A stretch of 64,000 nucleotides of DNA from Actinosynnema sp. ALI-1.44 (lineage in GTDB: Bacteria > Actinomycetota > Actinomycetes > Mycobacteriales > Pseudonocardiaceae): contig NZ_MTQO01000044.1 of the NCBI RefSeq assembly GCF_001984155.1, positions 1 through 64,000 of the forward strand. Direction: 5' to 3'. Position 1 is the first letter of the stretch, and each line of letters begins with the position of its first letter. The translations under genes and the position numbers were made by a program. This document shows, one piece after another, positions 35,296 to 44,393 of the stretch. The notes beneath the pieces are model-generated. The model searched no databases. It saw only the letters and a list, made by a program, of their open reading frames with translations, and was not told the origin of the DNA.

Positions 35296-35690
35296 GTTGC
35301 CGTCCGTTCATCACCGCGAATGGGATTGCCCACGTCATCACCGCGCGTGGACAACCCCATCGACAGGTGTCTTGGGCACGTGTGCCGAGCCGATCGACTA
35401 TTCATCCGTTTCGCACCAACGGTTTCGCCCGCAAGGGACGGAAACCGCGACTGCTCGGCGGCTGATGCGGCCGACGGGGTGGGTAGTGCCTGCGAGCGGG
35501 CCGACGTCGTCATGCCTGCGCTCCTGCCACCGGCCCACACGTCCGGCCGGATGTCCGAGGCCCGCCGGTCCCAACACCGGGTGGAGAGCACCGTGACGCC
35601 GCCGACTGTACCGCACATTGTCCGTCCTGCGGATTCGATCATCCGCAGTCGGGCGTGTCCCGCCCTCGATGCCGTATCGTCGGCGTCACG
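35296..35690. repeat. Divergent intergenic region, copy 1 of a duplicated module
   Basis: No gene is seen. Short blocks match the region after the second DUF6292 gene: CCGTTCATCACCGCG next to the DUF6292 start, GACTGTACCGCACAT (GACTGTACCCCACAT in copy 2) and GATGCCGTATCGTCGG before the 68-aa gene (GATGCCGTATGGTCGG in copy 2). The middle part is not conserved. The blocks are likely the two promoters. Confidence 0.6.
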
Positions 35691-35897
35691 ATGACCACTT
35701 CGCAGTACGACCGCAAACGCCTGTCCGAAGTACGCGCTGCCCAGGCGCACAAGGAAGAGATCCAACAGGCCATGGCAATCCGCACCGTCGACGACCATGC
35801 CACGGACTCGAAGGACCGGGCGACGCTGATCGCGATGCTCGGACTGGACACCCAGGGACCGCTCGTCCAGGCATCGCACGTGGGAACGCTCGACTGA
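35691..35897 (+). CDS. Small hypothetical protein of the DUF6292 module, copy 1
   Basis: 68 aa from ATG 35691. Helical start (YDRKRLSEVRAAQAHKEEIQ) and a conserved middle, VDDHATDSKDRATLIAMLGL, followed by DTQGP. The protein at 51475-51666 has VDGHATDDQDRAMLVDMLGL in the same place. Function unknown. The two copies keep the same orientation relative to DUF6292. Confidence 0.65.
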   Translation: MTTSQYDRKRLSEVRAAQAHKEEIQQAMAIRTVDDHATDSKDRATLIAMLGLDTQGPLVQASHVGTLD

Positions 35898-35941
35898 GCG
35901 CAGCCGCTTGGATCCCCAGAGGGTGTTCACGCTCACGTCGC

Positions 35942-36667
35942 TCAGGAGTTCTTCGGTTCGGGCAGTACGACGGTCTGCGCACCGTCCACTGTGATCGTCG
36001 CGCCGGACACGAACCCGGCCTGCTCGCTGAGCAGGAACGTGATCATCGCGGCGATCTCGTCCGGCTGGGCCAGCCTGCCGAGCGGCTGGGCGTCGATCAG
36101 CGCGTCACGCCTTTCGGCATTCTGCCAACGATGCGCGTTACGCGGAACCGCGACGAAACCAGGCCGCACCACGTTGCACCGCAACCTGCGCGGGCCGAGT
36201 TCCACCGCGGCAGCGCGTCCTAGCGCCTCCAGTGCGGCCTTGGCCATCGCGTACGGCGCCTGCCCCGCCCACGCGAATGCCGCATGCACCGAGCTGACCA
36301 GCACGGCGGCGCAGGGGCGTCCATCGGCTCGAGCAAGCAGTTGCTGCAATGGTTCCACAGCGGACACCGCGCCGACGTCCAGCACCTTGCGCACCGCGTC
36401 CGGACTCTGCTCGGCCAGTGCCGCCCGGTGCTCGCTCAGCAGGCAGTGCACCAGTCCGGTCACGGGCCCTTCGCCGGCCAGCCGGTCGAACGCGGCACCG
36501 ACCACGGCCGGGTCGGTCGCGTCGCCGGTGATCCACATCGGACTGTCGGCCGGGTCGGACGGCGCCGCGGTGTCCACCACGGCGACCCGGCGCCCCTGTT
36601 CCCGCAGCGCACGCACCACCGCTGAGCCGATGCCTCCCGCGCCACCGAGCACCACCACACCGCTCAC
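35942..36667 (-). CDS. Short-chain dehydrogenase/reductase
   Basis: 241 aa from GTG 36667 (GTGA overlap with the enolase-superfamily gene; AAGGA site upstream). NAD loop GGAGGIGSA, then LVSSVHAAFAWAGQAPYAMAK with Ser and YxxxK catalytic residues, and a C-terminal GFVSGATITVDGAQ typical of classical SDRs. Terminal gene of an operon with an enolase-superfamily enzyme, ROK regulator and MFS importer. It probably oxidises a sugar or sugar acid in a catabolic route. Confidence 0.85.
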   Translation of the reverse strand: MSGVVVLGGAGGIGSAVVRALREQGRRVAVVDTAAPSDPADSPMWITGDATDPAVVGAAFDRLAGEGPVTGLVHCLLSEHRAALAEQSPDAVRKVLDVGAVSAVEPLQQLLARADGRPCAAVLVSSVHAAFAWAGQAPYAMAKAALEALGRAAAVELGPRRLRCNVVRPGFVAVPRNAHRWQNAERRDALIDAQPLGRLAQPDEIAAMITFLLSEQAGFVSGATITVDGAQTVVLPEPKNS

Positions 36668-37737
36668 GACCACGTCCTTGTCCCGAGTTCGGAATCCCAC
36701 GCCGCGCCAGCCAGTGTCAGACCGATCCCGGTCGCCCCGGGCGCACGCCAATATCCGCCATGCACGGACTCCCTGGGGACGACACTGCCCTCGCGGTCGC
36801 CGGCCTCACCGACCATGATCTCCAGCACCCCCGTGCCCAGCGCGCCGAGCACCTGTCCGCTGGTCGCGGTGGCCACCGGCCCGGTCGGGTTGTGCAGCGC
36901 CACCGCGCAGCCCATGTCCCACACCCTTCTGGCCAGGTCGAGGGTGCGTCGCGCGCCGCCCGCGTGCTTCACATCGGGCATCACCACGTCGAGCGCGCCC
37001 GCGACGACCGCGGCCCGCACGTCGGCGAGGTCGCCGATGTGCTCACCGCCCGCCAGCGGGCAGTCGAGCGCGGATTTGATCGCCAGCAGGTCCCCGACCT
37101 CGTCGAGCGGGGCGACGTCCTCCACCCAGGTCGGTGCCAGGTCACGCAGCTCCGGCGCGATCCGCAGCAGTTCATCGCGGCGCAGCACGTGGTGCACGTC
37201 GACCATGACGCCCACATCGGCGCCGACCGCCGCGCGCACCGCCTGCACGCGAACCAGGCCTTGCTCAGCGCGATCGCTGCCTTCGAGTCCGTCGAACGGG
37301 GCGAGTTTCACCGCGCGATAACCAGCGGCCACCGCAGACCGCGCGTGGGTGGCGAACCCGTCCGAGGTGCGCACGGTGGTGCCGCGGTTGATGTTGGCGT
37401 ACGTCGGAACGTCCGGCACCGCGCCGCCGCCCAGCCACGTCGACAGTGACTGGCCCGCGCGTCTCGCGTTCAGGTCCTCCCATGCCGCGGCCAGACCGCT
37501 GGCGATGGTGCGTGACGGCAGATCACCACCGGCAGCGACCGCCCAGCGCCAGGCTTGGTCGGGACTGGGCACGCCACCGGCGACCAGGCGGCCCAGGAGC
37601 GTCGCGGCGGTTTCCGCGTCACAGGCGTCCGAGCATTCGCCGTAGCCCGCCAGCCCATCGCCGCCGGTGAGTTCGACGACCAGCCACTCCGACCTCCTGT
37701 TGAGCCGCAGGCGGTGCAGCGTCGCTGTCGGCGTCAC
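36664..37737 (-). CDS. Mandelate racemase / muconate lactonizing (enolase superfamily) enzyme
   Basis: 357 aa from GTG 37737 (GTGA overlap with ROK). The N-terminal cap is followed by a barrel: YRAVKLAPFDG, then metal ligands in VMVDVHH, WVEDVAP and GGEHIG, and MPDVKHAGG and ALHNPTGP late in the barrel. Sugar-acid dehydratases and racemases of this superfamily share this layout. The operon (importer, regulator, SDR) fits sugar-acid catabolism, but the substrate is not predictable here. Confidence 0.84.
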   Translation of the reverse strand: MTPTATLHRLRLNRRSEWLVVELTGGDGLAGYGECSDACDAETAATLLGRLVAGGVPSPDQAWRWAVAAGGDLPSRTIASGLAAAWEDLNARRAGQSLSTWLGGGAVPDVPTYANINRGTTVRTSDGFATHARSAVAAGYRAVKLAPFDGLEGSDRAEQGLVRVQAVRAAVGADVGVMVDVHHVLRRDELLRIAPELRDLAPTWVEDVAPLDEVGDLLAIKSALDCPLAGGEHIGDLADVRAAVVAGALDVVMPDVKHAGGARRTLDLARRVWDMGCAVALHNPTGPVATATSGQVLGALGTGVLEIMVGEAGDREGSVVPRESVHGGYWRAPGATGIGLTLAGAAWDSELGTRTWS

Positions 37738-38885
37738 GACGCCCCCAACTGCCCTGTGCTGAAGAAGCTGCGCACGACGATCCCGGCGGCCGCGGTGATC
37801 AACGCGTTGCCTGCCGGTCTTGGCCGGACGAGCGCATGCGGGGGCGTGGCCTCGACGCGATCACGCACCACATCCAGCCACCGGTCCGACGGCGCACCGC
37901 TGCCGCCGATGATGATCATGTCCGGCCGCATCAGATCGTGCAGCGTGTCGACCACCCGCGCGACCTGGGTGCTGCGGGCTTGCAACAGCTCGATCGCGGT
38001 CGGGTCCTCGTGGTGGTCGGCGAGCCGGATCAGGCCGGTCAGCGAGGTTGCCGCGAGACCGGCGGACCGCGCCGCGGCGAGCAGCGCCAGATCTGTCCCG
38101 CACTCGCCGAAGGGGGCGTGGCCGCCGGTCAGATCCGGAACCACGAGACGTCCGATGCTGCCCTGGACGATGCCGTGCGGGTCCGTCACCGCGGGGCGGC
38201 TGACAAACCCCATCTCCGCGACGTTGCCGATGAACAGGTACAGCACGCTCTGGGCACGCAGCCCGGACCCGAAGGCCAGTTCGGCGCCCAGTTGGGCACG
38301 CACGTTGCTGTCCACGACGACGTCGAAACCCGTCTGCTCGCGCAGGCGGTCGGCGACGTCGACACCGGCCCAACCGAGCGCGTCGTTGCGCACGATCCGT
38401 CCGGTCACGTGGTCCACCTCGCCTCCCGCGGCCACCCCGATCCCCAGCACCGGGCTGGTGGCGAAGGACGCCGTCTCGGCTGCCATCTCCCCGGCCCGCC
38501 GCAAGGTCGTGGTGACGTCGGACGGGTCGCGCTCCTCGGCGTACGCGGTGAGGCAGTGACCGGCCAGGTCGGTCAGCCCGACCGTGGTGCGCGCCACGCC
38601 GAGGTGCACGCCGACCGCGTACCGGCTGGACGGGTCGAGCTCCACCGGCACCCGCGGCCTGCCGATCCGGCTGTACTGGCCGGTGAGCTCCCTGACCAGC
38701 CCGGCGGCCAGCAGCGGCTCGACGATCCGGCTGACGCTGCCGTGGTTGAGCGACAGGGCTTCGGCGATGTCACCACGTGCCAACGGGCCGCTTTGGGCCA
38801 GCAGGTACAGCACGGTGGCCGTGTTGGTCTGCCGGGCCTGGCGTGGCTGGGTTCCGCTGAGGCGGGAGCTGTTCGATGCTGTCAT
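37734..38885 (-). CDS. ROK-family transcriptional regulator
   Basis: 383 aa from ATG 38885 (ATGA overlap with MFS). Residues 10-80 form a MarR-like winged helix (GDIAEALSLNHGSVSRIVEP). The ROK domain follows (GVHLGVARTTVGLTDLAG, GIGVAAGGEVDHVTGRI). The usual kinase-type zinc motif CxCGxxGC is reduced to GECGTDL and the ATP loop is altered, so it is a sugar-binding repressor rather than a kinase. Controls this four-gene operon, probably. Confidence 0.87.
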   Translation of the reverse strand: MTASNSSRLSGTQPRQARQTNTATVLYLLAQSGPLARGDIAEALSLNHGSVSRIVEPLLAAGLVRELTGQYSRIGRPRVPVELDPSSRYAVGVHLGVARTTVGLTDLAGHCLTAYAEERDPSDVTTTLRRAGEMAAETASFATSPVLGIGVAAGGEVDHVTGRIVRNDALGWAGVDVADRLREQTGFDVVVDSNVRAQLGAELAFGSGLRAQSVLYLFIGNVAEMGFVSRPAVTDPHGIVQGSIGRLVVPDLTGGHAPFGECGTDLALLAAARSAGLAATSLTGLIRLADHHEDPTAIELLQARSTQVARVVDTLHDLMRPDMIIIGGSGAPSDRWLDVVRDRVEATPPHALVRPRPAGNALITAAAGIVVRSFFSTGQLGAS

Positions 38886-40225
38886 GCTTTCGCGGGCTTT
38901 CCGGACTCGACGCTGTTGGCTTCCTCGAGTTCTACACCGGTGGTGGCCAGGAACGGCGACGCCGCCACGATCACCGCGCACACCACGAACACACTGGCGT
39001 ACCACGCGATGACCACGATGCCGTGATCTTGCGCCAGCGTGGGCACGAGGAACACGTTGAGCGCGATCGCCAGCCGGGTCGCGCACTGGGCGATGCCGGA
39101 ACCTATGCCGCGCAACGCGGTCGGGAACGCCTCGATGCTCCACACCCAGGACAGCACACCCGGGCCGAGCCACGTCAGCGTGGCGTACACCGCCCAGAAG
39201 ATCACCAGAGCGACACCGGACTCCTTGCCCGTCAACGCGATCCCCACCCCGGCGGCGAACACGCCGAGGCACGTCCACACGCCAAGCCAGCGGCGGTTGA
39301 CCCGGTCGATGATCAACGCGCCGATCGACACGGCGATCAGCCCCATCACGAACCCCAGCAGCGAGAAGTACAGCGTGTTGGACACGCCGATGCCGATGCT
39401 GTTGATGATCAACGGCCCCGCGACGGTGGCCACCGCGCCGCCGAAGGCCTGCAACGCGAAGAACGCCGTCACCACCAGCAACCGCCGCCAGGACCCGCCC
39501 GACAGCAGTGCCCTGTAGTCCCGTTTCTCGACGATCTCCTGCTTCGGCGGTTCGAGGCCGAGCGCGTCGTAGACCTTCTGCGCCTCCTCCACACGCCCCT
39601 GCGCGCGCAGCCAGCGCGGCGATTCCGGGAGGAACTGCCTGGCCACCAGGACGGCGGCGGCGGGCAGTGCGGCCAGGCCGAACAGCCACCGCCACGCCTC
39701 GTCGCCGAACACCGGCTTGAGCGCGAGGGCGAGCAGCACGGAGACGATGGCACCGCTCAGCCACATCAAGTTGGGCAGGCTGCCCGCGACACGGCCCCGG
39801 CGGGTCCTTGGCGAGATCTCGGCGAGGAACGCGTGCGACGTCGGGATGTCCATGCCCACCGCGACACCGAGGACGAACCGGGCAGCCACCAGCTGCCACA
39901 CGTCCTGGACGAACGCCGCCGCGATCGACGCCACCACGAAGAACGCCAGGTTGAACATGAAGATCACCCGGCGGCCGAACCGGTCGGACAGATCGCCGAA
40001 GACCAGCAGGCCGATGGCGGTCCCCACGAACGCCGCCGCGGTGACCAGCCCCACCTGGACCGCGGTGAGGTGGAAGGACGGCTTGAGGAACAACATCGCG
40101 GCACCGATGACCAGCAGGTCGTAGCCGTCGATGAACTCGCCGAACGCGACGAGCCTGCTGGTCCAGGTGCGGACGAACCTCACCCGCCCCGGTGAGAGCG
40201 AGTGGTCCACGGCCACCTGCGCCAT
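38882..40225 (-). CDS. MFS sugar-porter-type transporter
   Basis: 447 aa. Twelve helices; sugar-porter signatures LSDRFGRRVIF, SPRTRRGRVAG and the PESPRWLRAQGRVEEA loop near the middle. First gene of the catabolic operon and presumably importer of its substrate. The 175-base divergent spacer to the antiporter (40226-40400) contains an AT-richer stretch near 40256-40288 that may hold the promoter and operator, but no clear palindrome was found. Confidence 0.87.
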   Translation of the reverse strand: MAQVAVDHSLSPGRVRFVRTWTSRLVAFGEFIDGYDLLVIGAAMLFLKPSFHLTAVQVGLVTAAAFVGTAIGLLVFGDLSDRFGRRVIFMFNLAFFVVASIAAAFVQDVWQLVAARFVLGVAVGMDIPTSHAFLAEISPRTRRGRVAGSLPNLMWLSGAIVSVLLALALKPVFGDEAWRWLFGLAALPAAAVLVARQFLPESPRWLRAQGRVEEAQKVYDALGLEPPKQEIVEKRDYRALLSGGSWRRLLVVTAFFALQAFGGAVATVAGPLIINSIGIGVSNTLYFSLLGFVMGLIAVSIGALIIDRVNRRWLGVWTCLGVFAAGVGIALTGKESGVALVIFWAVYATLTWLGPGVLSWVWSIEAFPTALRGIGSGIAQCATRLAIALNVFLVPTLAQDHGIVVIAWYASVFVVCAVIVAASPFLATTGVELEEANSVESGKPAKA

Positions 40226-40400
40226 CGGCGATCCCTTCCTCGTGTCCCGAGTGAACGCTTTTATGTGCGACGAACACCAAATTACTCACGCGTGCCCCTC
40301 TCACAACGGGCGCGGCAAATTCTCGCCTGTCATCGGCGATTGCCGTGCCGCGCAGGGGGCACGCGCTGCCGCCGCGCGACGAGTGAACGATGATCCAGCT

Positions 40401-42281
40401 GTGGAGATAGCAGCGGAACTGGTGGGGCTGGTCGTCACCGTTCTCATCGTGATGACGGTCGCCCGGCGACTCGACTGGTCGGCGCCTCTGTGCCTGGTCG
40501 TGGTAGGCGTCGCGGCATCGTACATTCCGGGCATCCCGGACTACGATCTCGACCCCGAGGTGGTGCTCGTCGGTCTGCTGCCGCCGCTGCTGTACTCGGC
40601 CTCGGTGCAGACGTCGCTGGTCGCGTTCCGCAAGCTGCGCGGGCCGATCATGCTCCTCTCGGTGGGGTTGGTCGTGTTCACGGCGTTCGGTGTCGGCGTG
40701 GTGGCGTGGGCCGTCATCCCGGGGCTGCCGTTGGCGGCCGGGATCGCGCTCGGTGCCGTGGTCGCCCCGCCGGACGCCGTGGCCGCGAGCGCCGTCGCAC
40801 GGCGTGTGGGGATGCCGCGCAAGCTCGTGCGGCTGTTGGAAGGCGAGAGCCTGTTCAACGACGCCGCCGCGCTGGTCGCGTTGCGCACTGCCATCGCCGC
40901 GATCGCCGGGTCGATCAGCCTGTGGCAGGTGGGGCTGGACTTCCTGCAGGCCGCCGTGGTCGGGGTGCTCGCCGGGTTCGTCATCGGAACCGTCGTCTCG
41001 TTCGTACGCAACAAGTTCGACGAACCGGTCATCGACACCGCCCTGTCGTTCACCGTGCCGTTCGCGGCCTACATCCTGGCCGAGGCCGCGCACGGGTCGG
41101 GTGTCCTGGCGGTGGTGGTGGCCGGGTTGATCCTCGGCCACACGGCGCCGCGCGTGCAGTCCGGATCAGCGCGCCTCGCCAGCCGCCTCAACTGGCACAC
41201 AGTGCAGTTCCTGCTGGAGAACATCGTCTTCCTGCTGATCGGCCTGCAGTTGCGGCGGATCATCGCCGAGGTCGCCCAGACCGGGCTGTCGTTCTGGGAG
41301 CTCACCGGGATCTGTGCCGCCGTGCTGGCCGCGACGATCGGCACGCGCGGCGTGTGGCTGGTCGGAATCGGCACGATGAAGCGCGTGGCGCACATCCTCC
41401 ACATCGACCGCCGGACGAAGGTGTGGCCATGGCGCTACTCCGCCGTGATCGCGTGGGCGGGGATGCGCGGCGTGGTCACGCTCGCCGCCGCTTTCGTCCT
41501 GCCTCCCGAAACTCCCCAGCGTTCCGTGCTGGTCCTGGCGGCGTTCGTCGTGGTGGCGGGCACTCTCGCACTGCACGGCACGACACTGCCCTTGCTGATC
41601 CGGCGGCTGCGGCTGCCCCGGCCCGACCCAGCCGAGGACGCGCTGCAAGAGGCGGCCGTGCTCAACGACATGACCCGGGTGGCGCTGGCGAAACTCGAGG
41701 AGGTGCGGACCGACGACGACCCACCGGAGGTCATCCAACGGCTGCGTGACCGCCTACAGGAACGCTCCGACTCCGCGTGGGAGCAACTGGGCAGGCAGGG
41801 CACGCTCGCCGAAACCCCCAGCGACGCCTACCGCAGGCTGCGCCTGCGACTGCTGGACGCCGAACGCGAGGAGTTCCTCAAAGCACGCGACAACAGCACC
41901 GCCGACGACGACGTCCTCCGGCGGGTGCTCGCACGCCTGGACATGGAGGAGTCGATGCTCGACCGCGACGAGGAGATCGACAGCTCCGAGGCGCGCGAAC
42001 TCAGCACTCCCGCCGCCACATCCGGGTCGTGCAAGCACCTCAAGCACGAGTGGAAGGAACCGGAGGCCAGCTCGGGCGACGTGTGCCAGGCGTGTGTCGA
42101 CGAGGGCTCGACGTGGGTGCACCTGCGCTTGTGCCTCAAGTGCGGCAACGTCGCCTGCTGTGACTCCTCACCGCGCAAGCACGCCACACAGCACTTCCAC
42201 GACTCGCGCCACCCGGTGATGCGCAGCTTCGAACCGGGAGAGTCGTGGCGGTGGTGCTTCGTGGATCACCAGCTCGGCTGA
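40401..42281 (+). CDS. Na+/H+ antiporter (CPA1) with C-terminal UBP-type zinc finger
   Basis: 626 aa from GTG 40401; an in-frame GTG at 40383 is possible. Residues 1-410 form a CPA1 antiporter with LAAGIALGAVVAPPDAVAAS and LLEGESLFNDAAALVALR (key acidic ND motif). Residues about 420-530 are a charged cytoplasmic stretch. The last 85 residues are a UBP-type zinc finger: SCKHLKHEW, CQACVDEGSTWVHLRLCLKC, CCDSSPRKHATQHFH. In eukaryotes that finger binds ubiquitin C-termini. The fusion recurs in actinobacteria, but its ligand here is unknown. Confidence 0.87.
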   Translation: MEIAAELVGLVVTVLIVMTVARRLDWSAPLCLVVVGVAASYIPGIPDYDLDPEVVLVGLLPPLLYSASVQTSLVAFRKLRGPIMLLSVGLVVFTAFGVGVVAWAVIPGLPLAAGIALGAVVAPPDAVAASAVARRVGMPRKLVRLLEGESLFNDAAALVALRTAIAAIAGSISLWQVGLDFLQAAVVGVLAGFVIGTVVSFVRNKFDEPVIDTALSFTVPFAAYILAEAAHGSGVLAVVVAGLILGHTAPRVQSGSARLASRLNWHTVQFLLENIVFLLIGLQLRRIIAEVAQTGLSFWELTGICAAVLAATIGTRGVWLVGIGTMKRVAHILHIDRRTKVWPWRYSAVIAWAGMRGVVTLAAAFVLPPETPQRSVLVLAAFVVVAGTLALHGTTLPLLIRRLRLPRPDPAEDALQEAAVLNDMTRVALAKLEEVRTDDDPPEVIQRLRDRLQERSDSAWEQLGRQGTLAETPSDAYRRLRLRLLDAEREEFLKARDNSTADDDVLRRVLARLDMEESMLDRDEEIDSSEARELSTPAATSGSCKHLKHEWKEPEASSGDVCQACVDEGSTWVHLRLCLKCGNVACCDSSPRKHATQHFHDSRHPVMRSFEPGESWRWCFVDHQLG

Positions 42282-42295
42282 CCCGTCCCCACCGG

Positions 42296-42655
42296 TCAGG
42301 CTGCCAGCTCCGCCACAGCGGTGGGCACGGAGTCACGCAGTTCGAACAACGCGGCCAACCCGCTGATCTCCAGCACGTGCAACACCGCCGGGCTGGTGGC
42401 CACCACTCGGAGCCCCATCTGGCGCGAGTTGGCCTGCTCCCGCGTCTGGAGCAGCACACGCAACCCGGAGGACCCGCAGAACCGGACCTCGCGCATGTCG
42501 ATCACCACACCACGGGGCCGCGCGGCCAGCTCCGCGCCCACGGCCGCGTCGAGAGCCTCGATCGACGACATGTCCAGCTCCCCTGCCACGTGCACCACCG
42601 TGATGTCCTCGGTGTGGCTGGTGGACACGGAAACCAGTGCGGAATCGGTGCTCAT
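42296..42655 (-). CDS. STAS-domain anti-sigma factor antagonist
   Basis: 119 aa from ATG 42655 with a GAGGAG site. STAS fold: VVHVAGELDMSSIEALDAAV, GVVIDMREVRFCGSSGLRVL, with the phosphorylatable Ser in CGSSG. It would bind a partner-switching kinase such as the RsbW-like protein at 48950-49453 when unphosphorylated. Single gene; next gene downstream is convergent. The 163-base spacer behind it shows nothing. Confidence 0.86.
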   Translation of the reverse strand: MSTDSALVSVSTSHTEDITVVHVAGELDMSSIEALDAAVGAELAARPRGVVIDMREVRFCGSSGLRVLLQTREQANSRQMGLRVVATSPAVLHVLEISGLAALFELRDSVPTAVAELAA

Positions 42656-42818
42656 CGGGTGCTCCTCACACGGGATGCGACCACGAAGGTCATGCGCCCA
42701 GGGCAACACCGGCCCAGATCACACAAAGTCCGCAGAAGCGGGAAGCTCGGTACAGCTGTCGACTCAACAGTACCGGCCAGAATCACTGCCCACGCCAACC
42801 GTACGGCGGTTCGGCGAA

Positions 42819-44393
42819 TCACACAACGCGAAACACGAGCAGAGCGATGTCGTCCTCCTTGTTCCGGCCGTACGTGTGCAGCAACCTGTCGCAGAGAGCC
42901 TCGATGTCCTCGTCGTGGGTCATCGACGCGCGCAGTCGCTCCATGTCGTCACCCAGTGGCACGCCTCGGCGTTCGACGAGCCCGTCGGTCATCAGCATCA
43001 CGGTGGTGCCCGCGGGCAAGGACATCTCGACGGCGGCAGGCCGGTCGACCCCGATCCCGAGCAGCGGCCCGTGGGATTCGACGTACCGCGCTCCGTCCTG
43101 GTCGATCAGCATCGGCGGGATGTGACCGGCGTTGGCCATCGTCACCGTTCGCGCCACCGGGTCGACCAGCAGCAGGCACAACGTCGTGTAACCGGCGGGG
43201 TGGAAACGGCGCAGCATCGCGTCGAGCCGTTCGATGATCTCGGCGGGTCCGTGGCCTTCGATCGCGTAGGCGCGCAGGGCGTGGCGCACCTCCCCCATGA
43301 TCGCCGCCGCTTCGATCGAGTGCCCGTTGACGTCGCCGATCGCGACCAGCAGCTTTCCGTCGAGGTTCGTGACCTCGTAGAAGTCGCCGCCGATCTCCGC
43401 GGTCATCGAGGCGGGCAGGTAGCGGACCGCGACCGGCAACCGCGGGTGGTGCGGGACATCCCCGGGCAGCAGGCTGCGTTGCAGGGTGAGCGCCAGGCTG
43501 TGTTCCTCTGTGTACGCCCGCAGGCCGTCCGCGGCGAGGGCGCTGGCCTGGCCGAGTTGCAGCAGCAGGTTGCGATCTTCCTTGGAGGCGACGGCTGTCG
43601 TCGGCACCGCGACGCAGATGGGCGGGTTGTCGGGTTTGGTCCGCGTCATGATCACGGTCATGTCGTCGGGCCAGTCCTCGGACCGCGTCATGGTGGTGAT
43701 CGACGAGCCCACCCGGTTGCCGAGGCGCGCGGCGGCGAGGTGGTCGAGCAGCGCGGCCGGCTCGGTCCGGATGGCGACCGGCTGGCCGGGCTCGGTGATG
43801 ACCGCTCGGCGTATCTCCCGTTCCGACGCGGCGATCAGGACCGTGGCCGCGCTGTCGAACATCGTCGACGCGCCGCCTGCGACCGCCTTGATCAGCATCG
43901 GGAAGCTCTGAGCCTGGTAGATGGTCAGGCTGGCCTCGGTCAACTGGTTGAGCCGGTGGGCCAGCCGCTCGGCCGCGACGCGGGCCCGGTAGTAGCGCAA
44001 CGCCGATTCGACGGTGGCCAGCAACACGTTCGGGTCGACCGGCTCGGTCAGGTAGCCGTCGGCGCCCTGAGTGAGCCCGTGTGCGCGGTCGTCGGGCTCG
44101 ACGAACGTCGCGGAGATGTGGATGACCGGCAGCGCGGCCGTGGCCGGGTCCGCCTTGATCCGCCCGCAGACCTCGAAGCCGCTGATGTCCGGCAGCCGCA
44201 CGTCGAGCAGGACGAGGTCGAACGGCTGGTGGCGCAGGACCGACAGGGCACGCGCGCCGGTGTCGACCTCCGTCACCTCGTGACCGCTGCGGCGCAGCCA
44301 CCTGGCGGTGATGTAACGGCTGGCCTCGCTGTCGTCGACCACCAGGATGCGTGCGGGCACGGCAGGCTCGTGCACGAACTCCAGTCCGCTCAT
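42819..44393 (-). CDS. Response regulator-GAF-like-PP2C (SpoIIE type) phosphatase
   Basis: 524 aa, ATGA overlap with the hybrid kinase. Receiver domain at residues 15-130 (ILVVDDSEASRYI, phospho-Asp in LVLLDVRLPD), a GAF-like sensor region at 150-300, and an RsbU/SpoIIE PP2C domain at 310-520 (AEIGGDFYEV, AIGDVNGHS, TDGLVERRG). Output end of the operon: it would dephosphorylate STAS proteins when its receiver is phosphorylated by the neighbouring kinase (inference). Confidence 0.88.
   Translation of the reverse strand: MSGLEFVHEPAVPARILVVDDSEASRYITARWLRRSGHEVTEVDTGARALSVLRHQPFDLVLLDVRLPDISGFEVCGRIKADPATAALPVIHISATFVEPDDRAHGLTQGADGYLTEPVDPNVLLATVESALRYYRARVAAERLAHRLNQLTEASLTIYQAQSFPMLIKAVAGGASTMFDSAATVLIAASEREIRRAVITEPGQPVAIRTEPAALLDHLAAARLGNRVGSSITTMTRSEDWPDDMTVIMTRTKPDNPPICVAVPTTAVASKEDRNLLLQLGQASALAADGLRAYTEEHSLALTLQRSLLPGDVPHHPRLPVAVRYLPASMTAEIGGDFYEVTNLDGKLLVAIGDVNGHSIEAAAIMGEVRHALRAYAIEGHGPAEIIERLDAMLRRFHPAGYTTLCLLLVDPVARTVTMANAGHIPPMLIDQDGARYVESHGPLLGIGVDRPAAVEMSLPAGTTVMLMTDGLVERRGVPLGDDMERLRASMTHDEDIEALCDRLLHTYGRNKEDDIALLVFRVV

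Noticed and set aside
34867-35694. Continuation of the Cys-rich small frame to 35694
   Set aside because: It would run antisense through the conserved DUF6292 gene; a frameshift is more likely.
38886-41141. Large N-terminal extension of the ROK frame to over 1100 residues
   Set aside because: The extension runs antisense or out of frame through the MFS and antiporter genes; the true start is the ATG overlapping the MFS stop.
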